A stretch of DNA of 64,000 nt from Sycobia sp. Sy_11 (Eukaryota; Arthropoda; Insecta; Hymenoptera; Epichrysomallidae), in NCBI GenBank assembly GCA_018907035.1, contig JACCIC010000038.1:2720001-2784000 (forward strand). The letters are read 5' to 3'. Every line of letters starts with the position of its first letter. The first letter of the stretch is position 1. Below, one piece after another: positions 1-9,840 of the stretch. Under the pieces are notes generated by a model that worked only from the letters and a program-made list of their open reading frames with translations, was not told the DNA's origin and did not search any database. A program made the position numbers and the translations under genes.

Positions 1-77
1 TATCCTTCGTCCTGTCTGTTTCAGGAGTGCAATCCCATTGCAATTCGAAAATCATCCAATTTTGCGGGTAAGTAGAA

Positions 78-284
78 TCATTGAAGAAGTATCATTGCTT
101 GAGATGATTTCTTTTCATGCAGTCTTATTTCATCTGCTTTTGTCGCATCTGTCACTGCAGCTGTACCATTCACAAAACCGAGAAGATCCTTGATTTTCAC
201 AGAAATGATTATGCCATACTTCCATAAAGCATAATTAGTACCATCAAGTTTTGTGATGTCGATATATTCTTTATCAGCCATCAT
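78..284 (-). pseudogene. Copia gag N-terminal fragment
   Basis: Reading from the ATG at 284, the 68-residue product contains the block KLDGTNYALWKYGI, the signature of the N-terminal region of Copia-type Gag (the DUF4219/UBN2-like domain of insect and plant Ty1/Copia polyproteins). It continues through a segment ending GFVNGT, also usual for the family. Gag packages the element RNA in cytoplasmic virus-like particles. A stop follows residue 68, long before the usual end of the domain (several hundred residues), so the frame is truncated. The start is supported by its position about 75 nt after the primer-binding site. Confidence 0.65.
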
Positions 285-360
285 GCTTGTAGAAAATTTA
301 CTGCACAGTCACTTACATCACTTTTTAACACTTTTTAATCAACACTATACGCGCAGTGGA

Positions 361-380
361 CGCGTACTGGGCCGATAACC
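361..380 (-). other. Primer-binding site for initiator tRNA-Met (Copia)
   Basis: The minus strand reads GGTTATCGGCCCAGTACGCG. This matches the complement of the internal (anticodon-side) part of eukaryotic initiator tRNA-Met, recalled as GGTTATGGGCCCAGCACGC, at all but two positions. Copia-group elements prime minus-strand DNA synthesis from this cleaved half-tRNA rather than from the tRNA 3' end, so the site agrees with the gag call. Its inner edge lies about 75 nt before the gag ATG. Confidence 0.6.
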
Positions 381-663
381 TATTGGATGGAATTCTTAAA
401 GTATTGTTTTTTACAAATTGATAATAATTTATTTAAATAAAGAAAAAAATAAATACAAGTTATGGATAGAACCTGAGCGATGTAGTTGCTCTGCGAAATG
501 TTCTCGACAAACTCAAGAAAAATCACTACAACGCAGTATAGCATAACACTCAGGCATAAATCGCAGGTATAAATCGCAGGTATACATATAAAATGTTGTG
601 TGCCCATTTTGCTAATTATACTGTATCGAAAAAACCCCGAGGTATAATAATACTCTAGAAACA
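381..663 (-). repeat. Probable Copia 5' LTR
   Basis: The roughly 280 bp upstream of the primer site on the minus strand may be the LTR. A start at TGTTTCTAGA (663) and an end at CATCCAATA (381) would give a length typical of Copia LTRs. No second LTR is in view to confirm the edges, and the 3' end is not a perfect CA. The call rests mainly on position next to the primer site. Confidence 0.4.
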
Positions 664-952
664 GTGTGTTTCACGCAGAAAAGAATAGATAGACAATATT
701 GGAGTCTACACATCTGGCAATAGAAAAATAAATCCAAATAATAAATTCAACAATATACTTGTTCAGACCTCGCGAACATCTGCAACGCATCGACGACGAG
801 CATGCATCTGCGAGGGATCAGGCAGGCTCGTTGCCCCTCCCCTTTCCACTTCCCCCTCTCACTCTCTCTACCTGTCACGCTCTTGCGCTGTCTCTATTTC
901 TCGCTCTCTCTCTCCCTCTATCTGTCTTCCTCTTTCGCTGTCTCTTTCTCGT

Positions 953-985
<33 letters not shown>

Positions 986-1212
986 AATGAAATATGACCA
1001 GTATAAACCTTTTGTACTGAGAACGGGTGCCCCGATGTTGGGTATGTGCGATCGCCGACTTTTCCGTAAAGGGACACTCCGTTTAAAATTGGTTTATAGC
1101 GTGGGAGAGAGGTCTCCTGAGGATGAACCCTGTCTCAAGCCCAGGTGGGCTTCTCCCCTCCCTCGTCGCGTCGCTTTTCCAAAGTGTCAAATATAACGAA
1201 ACTGTTACTTCA
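664..1212. other. Spacer with CT-rich simple repeat, no gene seen
   Basis: AT-rich DNA passes into a pyrimidine-rich block (about 857-983, imperfect CT repeats) and then about 200 bp of mixed-composition sequence I do not recognise. The frames across the CT tract are runs of Leu/Ser or Arg/Glu and are not considered coding. The TGT at 1185 may be the true 5' edge of the BEL element that follows. Confidence 0.5.
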
Positions 1213-1425
1213 CTTTCGACCTTCAGCCGAATCGATTCGATTAGACTTCGCTCCTCGTTGGTAGTCTTTGTCGTTTTCTAAGTGTATATTTTAGTTTGTA
1301 ATTGACTTTATTTATGTCCATGTGTGTATGTGTACGTTTTGTATGTGTGGATTGCGTGTAGATTGTGTGTAGGAGTTTTATTGTGTAAATTGGCGCATCA
1401 GTGGGACGAGAGACATTGCCCTTGT

Positions 1426-1450
1426 GGATATTCGTTCGACACGAATATCC
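1426..1450 (+). other. Hairpin in BEL 5' LTR (9-bp stem)
   Basis: GGATATTCG (1426-1434) and CGAATATCC (1442-1450) pair perfectly across a 7-nt loop. The same stem occurs in the 3' LTR at 5001-5025 with a different loop sequence, which suggests that the stem rather than the loop is kept. Confidence 0.6.
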
Positions 1451-1775
1451 GAAAGTGCTCCCGGCGGCATTTAGGGCCGTTGGCTGCCGTTGCGGTTAGG
1501 AGAATATAGTGCCCAAGACGTCGGGACTGCAGTGCAGAGTAGGAGGTGAATGCGGAGCATCTCTTCTCCGAAGGTTCCTCTGCGAGCAACGTGAGCGCTA
1601 GTACTAACGTCCGCTCAACCCTTGTGCAGGAGTACTCCCTATATTGTATGAGATTATGTGGTAATAGCGCTTAAGACTTAGCGGTACTCGAGTACACGCG
1701 TATTTATTGTTTAGCCTGATTAATAGACTGTAAGCTTGTAATTTATTAGTTGTTTATTGCTTATTTGGGCTTTTT

Positions 1776-1796
1776 CCTCCACTCACCGAGTGGAGG
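1776..1796 (+). other. Hairpin followed by T run in BEL 5' LTR
   Basis: CCTCCACTC, loop ACC, GAGTGGAGG: a 9-bp perfect stem with a 3-nt loop, preceded and followed by runs of T. It is repeated in the 3' LTR at 5341-5361, and a near copy lies at 14836-14856. The role is unknown. It may shape the LTR transcript near its 3' processing region. Confidence 0.6.
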
Positions 1797-1937
1797 TTTT
1801 TTATGCGATTAGGATTAAATAAATATATTAAGAGGTAACATTAAAAGTAATTTCTAGACATTTCATTAATCATACCCGAACACACATTCCCCCGACCTAA
1901 GTACGAACTCATTTCTTTTTTTGTAATTGTCAAAACA

Positions 1938-2375
1938 TTTTTTGTTGCCCCAGGTGAGGAAGGATGTGTGGACGAGTATTAAATTAAGTGTTCGTTGAAT
2001 TCTGTTTATTTTATTTTATATTTAATATATTTATATTTTTAATAGTTCGTGCGCTAGTGTTTATACTTCTAATGTTTAAATTCTAGTGTTTATAGTCCAA
2101 ATATACTTTTATTAATTTATATTTTACCTTTACACTTAAAATTGCGTTCATGATTATTTAATTGTATCATTTATATTAAGTTAGTTTGATAGATATAGTT
2201 TATATACCTATTGTAAAGTTGGTCCACCTAATAAATATAAAGGCTTACCGGTGGACGAATATTCTGCTATTATTAGATTCGTGCGTGTAATTTGTTCCTA
2301 GACGCGCCGGTGTTTAAATTTTATAACGCATTTTTATTCTTGAGCCATATAATCGTTGAATAATCGTTGAATCAA
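1938..2375 (+). other. BEL internal leader, 5' LTR to gag
   Basis: AT-rich untranslated leader between the 5' LTR and the first gag ATG (2376). A primer-binding site should lie directly after the LTR. The sequence there begins with a T run and then GTTGCCCCAGGTGAGG, which I cannot match with confidence to a particular tRNA 3' end. Confidence 0.45.
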
Positions 2376-4747
2376 ATGAGCAAGACAATGAAGCCTGGAG
2401 CCTTCAGAAAATTGACGGCAACACAAAATGCGCGATTAATCGAGATCGAGTTATTAAGTTCCAGAATACGGGAAAATCACGGGATTCGATTAATAAAAAC
2501 ATTATTCGATCTAGGCTTGATTCCATCAATGTAATATGGACCGAAACGCGCAAAACTCATTCGGAAATTATAGCACAGGATGAGACGCAAACAGATATTT
2601 GCTTCACGGATGGCATATTTATGCGGTTACAAACGACTGACGAGGATATACTTGATTTCCTTTTAACTTTGGATGCCGACTATGAAAAGGAGGATAATGC
2701 CGTGTCTCAGCGAAGCGCGAGTGGAAGTTTCCAGGATGCGAGTTCGCGCCCAGCAAAGCTTCCCAACTAGATCTCCCTACATTTTCAGGTACATATGAGG
2801 ATTCGGATAGCTTTAGCGATCTATTCTCAGCACTCGTGCATAATGCCCCTAATGTAGATGATGTCACGAAACTTCAATATTTAAAGTCATGTCTTATGGA
2901 GCCTGCTGTGGATATAGTTAAGGATGTGACGATTACTAGCGCGATTATGCTTCGACCTAACAATCGTTATCCGCTAGATTTTATAACCCGCGTTTGACCG
3001 TGGCAAATCATCTAAACGCTCTCATGAATTTGCCACATATAAAGAGGGAATCGGCTACGGAAATGCGTGCATTCGCGGATGAATGTCAATGGATCGTGCG
3101 CGCGTTGAAAAATTTGCAGATACCGGTAGATTCATGGGATGTCTGGCTGATACATATCTTAAGCTCGCGATTAGATACGGAGTCACGAAAGCTTTGGGAG
3201 TCTGAGCTTAGTGCCAAGGATCGTGCTATAAATTGTTAACCTTTCTGCGACTAATAATGAATCCGAACCAATGTGTCGCTTTGCAATGTTCGGTGAATTG
3301 GCGGCCTTTTTGGAAAAACGCGCGCATGCTCTCGGCATGATTGGCGCAGAAAATCAGATGAAAGATAGAAATCAATCATTTAGTAAGCCCTTTCCGGGTG
3401 CACGGAAAGTACTGCATGCGTGTGCATCGCGACAACAAAGGGCTAGTGCATCGAAATGTCCTCTATGCTTTTCGCTACACGTCCTTGTGAAATGTGCGAC
3501 GTTCCTTTCTAAGACAGCATATGAACGTCGATTAGAGGTGCGTCATTTACGTCTGTGCTACAATTGTTTTGGACGACACAATTGCAAAGACTTCGAATGG
3601 GCGCTGTTTGAAATGCTGTGACAAGCGCCATTCGCTTTTGCATTCCGACACGACGACGCGATTTCAGTCCACTACGCCTTCATTCGAGCGAAACTCTCGG
3701 AATGAAAAAGAAAACAAAAACAGTTCCACGAGAATGAACGTACATAGTATTGCTGCCTCTATACCAACATTCCCAATAATATTTGCAACGGCGCAGATCA
3801 TAGTGGAAGATCCTCACGGAAATCGCACCCGAGCACGTGCGCTCTTAGATCAGGGCTCGAAAGGCTTTTTTATTACCGAAGCGATGGCACAGGTGTTCGG
3901 ACTGGCGCGACAAAGAGTAAATGTCTCCTTGACGGTAGTTGGAGGCAAGGCTGCTGCAACAGCCCGATCGAAAACGGTCTTTATTTTACGATTACGGTTA
4001 GTCCCAAATTTTGCCCAAAACTGCGAACTGAAGCCCTCATCGCTCATCGGCTCACCTCGCAACCTTCCTTTCTGAACCGCTGTTCACCTCGACCCAGGAC
4101 AATTTCAAGCAATAGAACTGGCCGATCTGCAATTTCACGTCCCGGAGAGAATCGATCTCATTTTACGTGACCGACGTTTACGGTTCATTGCTTAAACCTG
4201 GACTGCAGCGCTTTTCTCCGTCGCAGGTAGTCGCTCAAAATACAGCGTTGGGTTGGATCGTCTCCGGGTCAACCCCAGGCGCTCGGCCACGGCGGGTGGA
4301 GCTGAATGCTCCGCCCCCTATAAGAATTCTACATAGCATTACCGCGTATCATCTCCACGATGTGTTGGAGAAATTCCGGGTTTTGGAAGAGGTGCCGCAA
4401 TTCAACCATAAGTTTAAACCGGACGACGAGGCGTGTGAAACCCAATTCACTGAGACTCACGCGCGAGCATCAGACGGGCGCTATACGGTTCATCTACCGG
4501 TAAAAACCGATCTCCTCGAGGTTGCGGCCGAGACGCGACGCATAGCTTTAGAATCGCTTCGACATTTGCACGGTCGTTTCCAAAATAATCCCAGGCTGGC
4601 TAGCTCGTATAGAGAATTTATGTCAAGATGTTTCGTCAAATTCTCGACGCTCCGGCAGATCGTGATCTGCAGAGAATAGTCTGGGCGCCGTCGTGTGAAG
4701 ATCCCCCGATAGAGTATCGTTTAAACACCATTATCTACGGAACGAAT
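2376..4747 (+). pseudogene. BEL/Pao gag-pro-RT remnant
   Basis: The region runs from a gag ATG at 2376 (stop after 52 codons) through several frames. About 2760-2993 carries the DUF1759 Gag block with LDLPTFSGTYED, continued at 2994-3239. About 3460-3650 carries the zinc-knuckle region CPLC...LCYNCFGRHN and a second cysteine cluster in the next frame. About 3830-3960 carries the retropepsin-like block RALLDQGSKGFF, with the catalytic Asp in LLDQGS (DUF1758). About 4167-4620 carries the linker and RT N-terminus (QNTALGWIVSGS, DGRYTVHLP). About 4628-4747, beginning MFRQILDAP, belongs further inside RT. Hence there is a second deletion within RT before the YxDD active site, which is absent. At least four frame breaks are visible. 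Confidence 0.8.
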
Positions 4748-4763
4748 TGAGCTCCATTTTTAG

Positions 4764-5503
4764 CTTTCGATCTTCAACCGAATCGATTCGATTAGACTTC
4801 CCTCCTCGTTGGTAGTCTTTATCATTTTCTAAGTGTATATTTTGGTCTGTAATTGACTTTATTTATGTCCACGTGTGGAGTGTTTTGGAATGTGTTGTGC
4901 GTGACGTTGCGTTTTGTATGTGTGGATTGCGTGTAGATTGTGTGTAGGAGTTTTATTGTGTAAATTAGCGCATCAGCGGGACGAGGGACCTTGCCCTTGT
5001 GGATATTCGTTCAAGACGAATATCCGAGAGTGCTCGTGGTGGTATTTATGGCCGTTGGCTGCCATTACGGTTAGGAGAAACCCGTGCCCGAGACGTAGGG
5101 GCCGCAGCGCAGAGTAGAAGGTGAACGCGGAGCATCTCTTCCCCCAATGTTCCTCTGCGAGCAACATGAGCGCTAGTACTCAACCCTTGCGCAGGAGTAC
5201 TCCCTATCTTGTATGAGATTATGTGGTAAGAGCGCTTAAGACTTAGCAGTACTCGATCACACACGTGTTTATTGTTTAGCGTGATTAATAGACTGTAAGC
5301 TTGTAATTTATTCGTTGTTTATTGCTTATTTTGGCTTTTTCCTCCACTCACCGAGTGGAGGTTTTTTATGCGATTAGGGTTAAATAAATATATTAAGAGG
5401 TAACATTAAAAGTCATTTCTAGACTTTTCATTAATCATACCCGAACACACATTCCCCCGACGTAAGTACGAACTCATTTCTTTTTTTTGTGATTGTCAAC
5501 ACA
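4764..5503 (+). repeat. BEL/Pao 3' LTR
   Basis: About 740 bp, homologous over its length to 1213-1937. It holds both conserved hairpins (5001-5025 and 5341-5361) and ends at CAACACA just before a (TA)n tract. The LTR pair differs by several indels and scattered substitutions, so the insertion is not recent. The junction with the RT remnant lies near 4747-4763. Confidence 0.8.
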
Positions 5504-5523
5504 ATACTATATATATATAAATA

Positions 5524-5608
<85 letters not shown>
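5504..5608. repeat. (TA)n microsatellite, about 100 bp
   Basis: Nearly pure TA repeat with a few A or T interruptions, between the BEL 3' LTR and the mariner. The TA at its end (5607-5608) is the left copy of the mariner target duplication. Confidence 0.9.
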
Positions 5609-5612
<4 letters not shown>

Positions 5613-6875
5613 GAGTGTGAATAAGTCTTTTCCGTTTTTTGTAACAGATGGCGCCACCAATACTGTGCGAGTATTCAATGGTTACATATGTCATAATCAA
5701 AGCTTATTCATATGTCAACAATTCCAGACTAACACATTAGTTAAAATTTTTTCGCATCATAAATTTTTGATATCGTGAAAATGTCGATTTTTGAGCCGAG
5801 TCGACGTCATTTGCGGGAAGTTTCACTTTATTGGTTCAATTTGAAGAAATCTGCTGCCGAGACGCATCGATTGCTTCAGGAGGCTTATGGAGAAGGTTGT
5901 GTCGATGATTCAAGTGTTCGCGGATGGTTTCGACGCTTCAAAAGCGGTGATTTCGACGTGGAAGACAAGGAGCGTTCCGGGCGGCCACAAATCTTTGAAG
6001 ATCGAGAATTGGCGACTTTGCTTGATGAAGATTCTTGTCAAACGCAAGAAGAACTTGCTGAAGCATTGGGAGTTGACCGAACAACCATTTCCAAGCGTTT
6101 GAAAGCCATGGGAATGATCCAAAAGCAAGGAAATTTGGTGCCGTACGAACTGAAGCTGAGAGAAGTCGAACGGCGTGTTTTCACTTGCGAACAGCTGCTT
6201 CAGCGACATAAAAGAAAGAGTTTTCTGCATCGTATCGTGACTGGCGATGAAAAGTGGATACGTTACGATAATCCGAAGCGAAGAAAATCATGGGGACTAC
6301 CCGGCCATGCATCATCATCGACGGCCAAGCCAAATATTCACGAGGCCAAGCTCATGCTCTGTATATGGTGGGACCAGCTAGGTGGTTTACTATGAGCTTC
6401 TACTATGAGCTTCTGAAACCGAATGATTGATGCGTTTGAGCCGCGCACTGCGAGAAAAACGGCCACAATACTCCGACAGGCACGACAAAGTTATTTTGCA
6501 ACATGACAATGCTCGCCCACATGTTGCACCGCCGGTGAAAACATACTTAGAAACGCTCAAATGGGAAGTCCTACCCCACCCGCCGTATAGTCCAGACGTT
6601 GCTCCGTCTGATTACCATCTCTTCAGATCGATGACGCATGGCCTGGCTGACCAGCACTTCCATTCCTACGAGGAAGCCAAAAAATGGGTGGATGACTGGA
6701 TAGAGGCCAAACCGGTCGAATTTTTTCGCAACGGGATTCGTATGTTGCCAGAAAGATGGGAAAAAGTTGTAGCTAGCGATGGCCAATACTTTCAATAATT
6801 CATTTGTAACCATTTTTTCACAATAAAGGCTCAAAATTTGAAAAAAAAACGGGAAAGGCTTATTCATATACCTGA
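5609..6875 (+). mobile_element. mariner DNA transposon, 1267 bp, both ends present
   Basis: The left end reads TTAGGAGTGTGAATAAGTC. The complement of the right end reads TCAGGTATATGAATAAGCC, and the similarity continues inward for about 10 more bases, giving imperfect inverted repeats of roughly 28 bp. Outside them are TA dinucleotides (5607-5608 and 6876-6877), the mariner/Tc1 target duplication. Length and gene layout fit a full-length mariner (about 1.3 kb). The transposase gene is broken, so this copy is non-autonomous. Its ends might still be recognised by a related active transposase. Confidence 0.9.
5781..6798 (+). pseudogene. mariner transposase, frame-disrupted
   Basis: The frame from ATG 5781 to the stop at 6393-6395 covers the N-terminal paired-type DNA-binding domain (two helix-turn-helix units: ...SVRGWFRRFKSGD... 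and ...ALGVDRTTISKRLKAMG...). It continues into the catalytic domain with the first Asp in VTGDEKWI. A second frame (about 6427-6798) carries the other two acidic residues in LQHDNARPH and HPPYSPDVAPSDYHLF. They are separated by 34 residues, the mariner-defining D34D spacing. Between the halves are a 13-bp tandem duplication (two copies of ACTATGAGCTTCT near 6391-6416), a small deletion just before it, and about 10 residues missing after it. A poly(A) signal AATAAA follows near 6822. Confidence 0.88.
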
Positions 6876-8200
6876 TAATTAATTAATTAATTAATTAATT
6901 AACAAATATTAGACTATTCAATGAGTTAAATAATTAAAATAATCCAATGAATCAATTATTTAATCATCTCTCAATTGTTACTTTCAATTGTATCTGTATA
7001 TTCTATATAATACTTCTATATAATAAATATTTAATAGAACATTTATAATTATTTATGATACAAATATTATATTTAAAATACTATTTACAATTATTTACAA
7101 AACAATTTAGTATACTAATTTGTAAAATATATAGATTTTATTTATTAATTTATTCACTGATTGTTAAACTGTATAGTTTTCGCTGTTTTCATTGAGCAAA
7201 AAAAAAAGAAAATAAAGAACAAAACATTTATGTTTGGCAAATAGCTAAAAGCCGACAATGTGGAGAGACAGTGGATTGCGAGGGCGAAGGCGCAAAAATT
7301 ATAGACGACTGAAGCAAAAAAAGGAATATGTACAGAAAAAAAACAATAACTTTATGCTCACCACAAAAGTAAAAAAAAAAAATAGTTTATTTTTAGTCCC
7401 CTTGTAATTTTGAAAGAATTTTGATTTTTCATTTTCAAAAAAAAATTTTCACTGTCAAGAGATTTTCACTTTCTAATTTTCGATTTTTCAAAAAAAAATT
7501 ATTTGAAATTAAAAAAAAAAAATTTTTTAGTTTTTATATTTTCCGAAAAATACCAAATTACAAAAATATCAAAAATACAAAAATATTAAAACGAAAATCA
7601 GAAAGTGGAAAGCATTAGGGGAACAATAAATTTTGATCAACTGATAAATTTTGATCAATTAAATTGAGAGCAAAGAAAAATTTGCATTAGTCGCGTGTAT
7701 ACCCGTATGTATAGCGTAGAGTCGCGGTGGTATCTGTGTATATGCAGAGATCGTGGACTTCGCATATATTTGTCATGTTGCGACTATGTGTGAAAAATTT
7801 ATTTTATTTACGTGAAATATTAATTATATCTAATTTACATTAAATGTTAATTTAATGTAAATTACGCTTATTATGGTGAAAATTTATTATAATATTATAA
7901 TGGCGAATATAAATCTATTTATATTAATTATATTTTCATATTATGTTGCTATAAAAATAATTATTGATTAATTTTAGTTTAACTTAAATAGAATTTACAT
8001 AATTAATTTAAGTTAAATTTATAATTACATCAAATTAATATATATAAACATTATATAAATTAATGTATATATGAGTATTGCTGGAAAAGCCGCACAAATA
8101 TTATATTTTCTAATTTAGCTGTATATTTGATTTGTGCTGCTTTTCAGCCGCTTTTGCCGAATTGGGGTTGGCGTTGACCAACTTCGAGAGTAATTATGTC
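6876..8200. other. AT-rich spacer with inverted repeats
   Basis: Very AT-rich DNA beginning with a (TTAA)n run after the mariner. No coding frame is convincing; the frame near 7421-7618 is Phe/Lys-rich low complexity. Two perfect inverted repeats occur, at 7831-7864 (14-bp stem, 6-nt loop) and 7978-8017 (12-bp arms). I see no element boundaries that would make this a defined MITE. Confidence 0.5.
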
Positions 8201-8341
8201 TACGGGCTAGCAACGTAAACACTCGCGACGCGCAGTGCGTTCGCACTGTGTAATATAACTATGTTCTAGTTCGTAGTGATTCCAACTGAATAGCATATTT
8301 TTTAAGCAGACGATGGATATTACCTTTTTATGCAGAAGTGA

Positions 8342-8388
<47 letters not shown>

Positions 8389-8807
8389 TAGTTTTCAGGT
8401 TCTTGGTAAAGAATCCTATTCTGCCATCATTTCTTTTGTTCAAACTAAAAAAAACATAGTTTTTGGTCACAATTCTGAAGTTAATATAATGTATAAAAAC
8501 AAAAATATAAATTGTCGTCCAAAACTATATTCAGTATGATTTGGCATACAAAACCATTTTATAAGAGAAGGAGAAAGAAACACACAGAGAGAAAGAGAGA
8601 GAGAGGGTCAGATTTCCCCACGTAAGAGAAAATAAAATTTACAAAAATCAAAAGTTATCCATAAGGTGTGAGAGTAATATCAGAGTAACTTAAACAACAA
8701 AAAGGATAATACCGATTAACGTCACACCTTCCTCAGGATACGGATCCCAAAGCTGGATATGAACATTCGTTGGAGCTGGCCTAATATTAATATTTTAAGC
8801 AGACTAA
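8200..8807 (-). mobile_element. Interspersed repeat, copy 2 (inverted relative to 44.6 kb)
   Basis: The complement of about 8386-8807 aligns with 44587-44935 over nearly its whole length by eye, including the blocks TTTGGGAT(C/T)CGTATCCT, AAGGTGTGACG, CTTATAAAATG and GAACAAAAGAAATGATGG. Copy 2 has about 50 extra bases in the middle. In both copies this block abuts a (TA)n tract. The sequence beyond the tract (about 8280-8345) also shows weak similarity to 45800-45866. The class is uncertain: it could be part of a Helitron-related non-autonomous element or the 3' end of a non-LTR element with a (TA)n tail. Confidence 0.6.
8344..8386. repeat. (TA)n microsatellite inside repeat copy 2
   Basis: About 21 TA units at the same relative place as the (TA)n at 44933-44985 in the other copy, which suggests that the tract is part of the element and not a chance neighbour. 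Confidence 0.85.
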
Positions 8808-9115
8808 TATAATAGAAATGAGATTGAAGTTTTTCATTCGATGAGAAAGACAAAATCTAGGTTTCGAAAAAAAGTGCGATTTAACTTATGTGCATATTGA
8901 AGAATATTTAATAAATATATACTTGAAATATTTCAGCATTCATTGAAATGAATCTTCCAAGTTTAGGAAATCTACCTGGAAAATTGTTACCGGATAATCG
9001 CGCATGGAAGCGAAATGGCCGTAAAGTGCAGCCTCGGTTTACAGTTGGGAATTAAATTCCTCCTTCAAATATATGCAAAACCAGTATAATTTTTCGGTGC
9101 ACGTATATAGCTATC
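8808..9115. other. AT-rich spacer, nothing recognised
   Basis: Unremarkable AT-rich sequence between repeat copy 2 and the first GC-rich island. No repeat, RNA or coding signal was seen. Confidence 0.4.
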
Positions 9116-9840
9116 CGTGCGGCCGGTCTCTAGCTGCGGCAATTCCGTGACTTATATAGCTGATAAATCGGCGCCGGTGGCTTGCACGGCCGTTCGCCTT
9201 ACGTCACGGGGGTTAGATCGGCACTCTTCCCCGTTCTCTCCCCGATTCGAACCTACGAGTCTTACACATATATATGTAGATAAACGTACATTCGCTCGCC
9301 GGCGTTACGATTGCATACAGCCGCCGAGGTGGAGGAAAGAGCGCAGGAGTAAGAGAGAGCCAAAGGGGGAGGGAGCGAGGGAGGGTGGTAGGGAGGGGGA
9401 ACGAAAACACTGGGTGCGCAGAATTGCGGATGGGCACGTACGACAATTACCGCGTGGCCTTCCGAGAAAACAGAACGATACTCCATCCGGGATTGTTATC
9501 TGCACGTGTTGTTTATTGATTGTGTCGTTGTCTCAGGGAGGTAGCGAGGGAGGGAAAGCGGGTAGGAGGGGAGGGCACGAAGAGACAGAGAGATGCGAGG
9601 CAAGCGACGGCACCGGCAGCTTACGAACCTGTATAGGTATATATTTCTGTGCGGGTGCGCAGAGATATACGTTACGTACGCCAGAAGGGGCTATTTTGCC
9701 TTTGCCGAACGGGACACGAAGCGCGCTGCAAAGCTGCATGAAAATTAAATCCGCCCGAAAAGAAATTTCGTTAATTTCGCCTGGTTCTCCTCTTTGCGCG
9801 ATTCCACGAGCGCTTCGGATAGATAAAGCGTAGAAAGGAA
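9116..9840. other. GC-rich island, no coding support
   Basis: CpG-rich DNA with purine-rich G/A tracts (about 9330-9400 and 9535-9595). A 238-codon frame crosses it, but the translation is dominated by Arg/Gly/Glu runs from the purine tracts and resembles no known family. Long open frames are expected by chance in such composition. A promoter or enhancer role is possible but not shown. Confidence 0.35.

Larger units (their letters stand above)
1..663 (-). mobile_element. Copia-type LTR retrotransposon, 5' end only
   Basis: On the minus strand this segment has the order expected at the 5' end of a Ty1/Copia element: a probable LTR (663 to 381), a primer-binding site matching initiator tRNA-Met (380-361), an untranslated leader of about 75 nt, and the first codons of gag (from 284). 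The element runs off the left edge, so pol and the 3' LTR cannot be judged. The gag frame stops after 68 codons, so this copy is probably dead. The family call rests on the gag motif and the primer site; the outer LTR edge is a guess. Confidence 0.6.
1213..1937 (+). repeat. BEL/Pao 5' LTR
   Basis: About 725 bp, collinear with 4764-5503. Differences from the 3' LTR include a gap of roughly 29 bp near 1325-1335 and about 10 extra bases near 1603. It ends in CAAAACA, and the matching 3' LTR end is CAACACA. A TGT at 1185 upstream could be the real start (TGT...ACA ends). In that case the first ~28 bp were lost from the 3' copy with the internal deletion. The LTR contains two perfect hairpins, listed separately. 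Confidence 0.8.
1213..5503 (+). mobile_element. BEL/Pao LTR retrotransposon, internally deleted
   Basis: Two long direct repeats (1213-1937 and 4764-5503) flank a region encoding, in order, BEL/Pao gag, zinc-knuckle, aspartic protease and the N-terminal part of reverse transcriptase. All are broken by frameshifts. The second LTR follows directly after a short reverse-transcriptase block, so the polymerase active site, RNase H and integrase are missing. A complete BEL element is usually 6-8 kb with one long polyprotein frame; this one is about 4.3 kb. It cannot move by itself. No convincing target duplication was found because the 5' edge is uncertain. Confidence 0.85.

Noticed and set aside
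8165..8207. Helitron 3' end at the left edge of repeat copy 2
   Set aside because: A short hairpin and a CTAG are present, but the hairpin lies about 25 nt from CTAG and the next base is C rather than T.
9117..9833. 238-codon open frame as a gene
   Set aside because: The translation is driven by purine tracts (runs of Arg, Glu, Gly), has no recognisable domain, and opposite-strand frames are similarly long. Such frames are expected in GC-rich DNA without stop codons.
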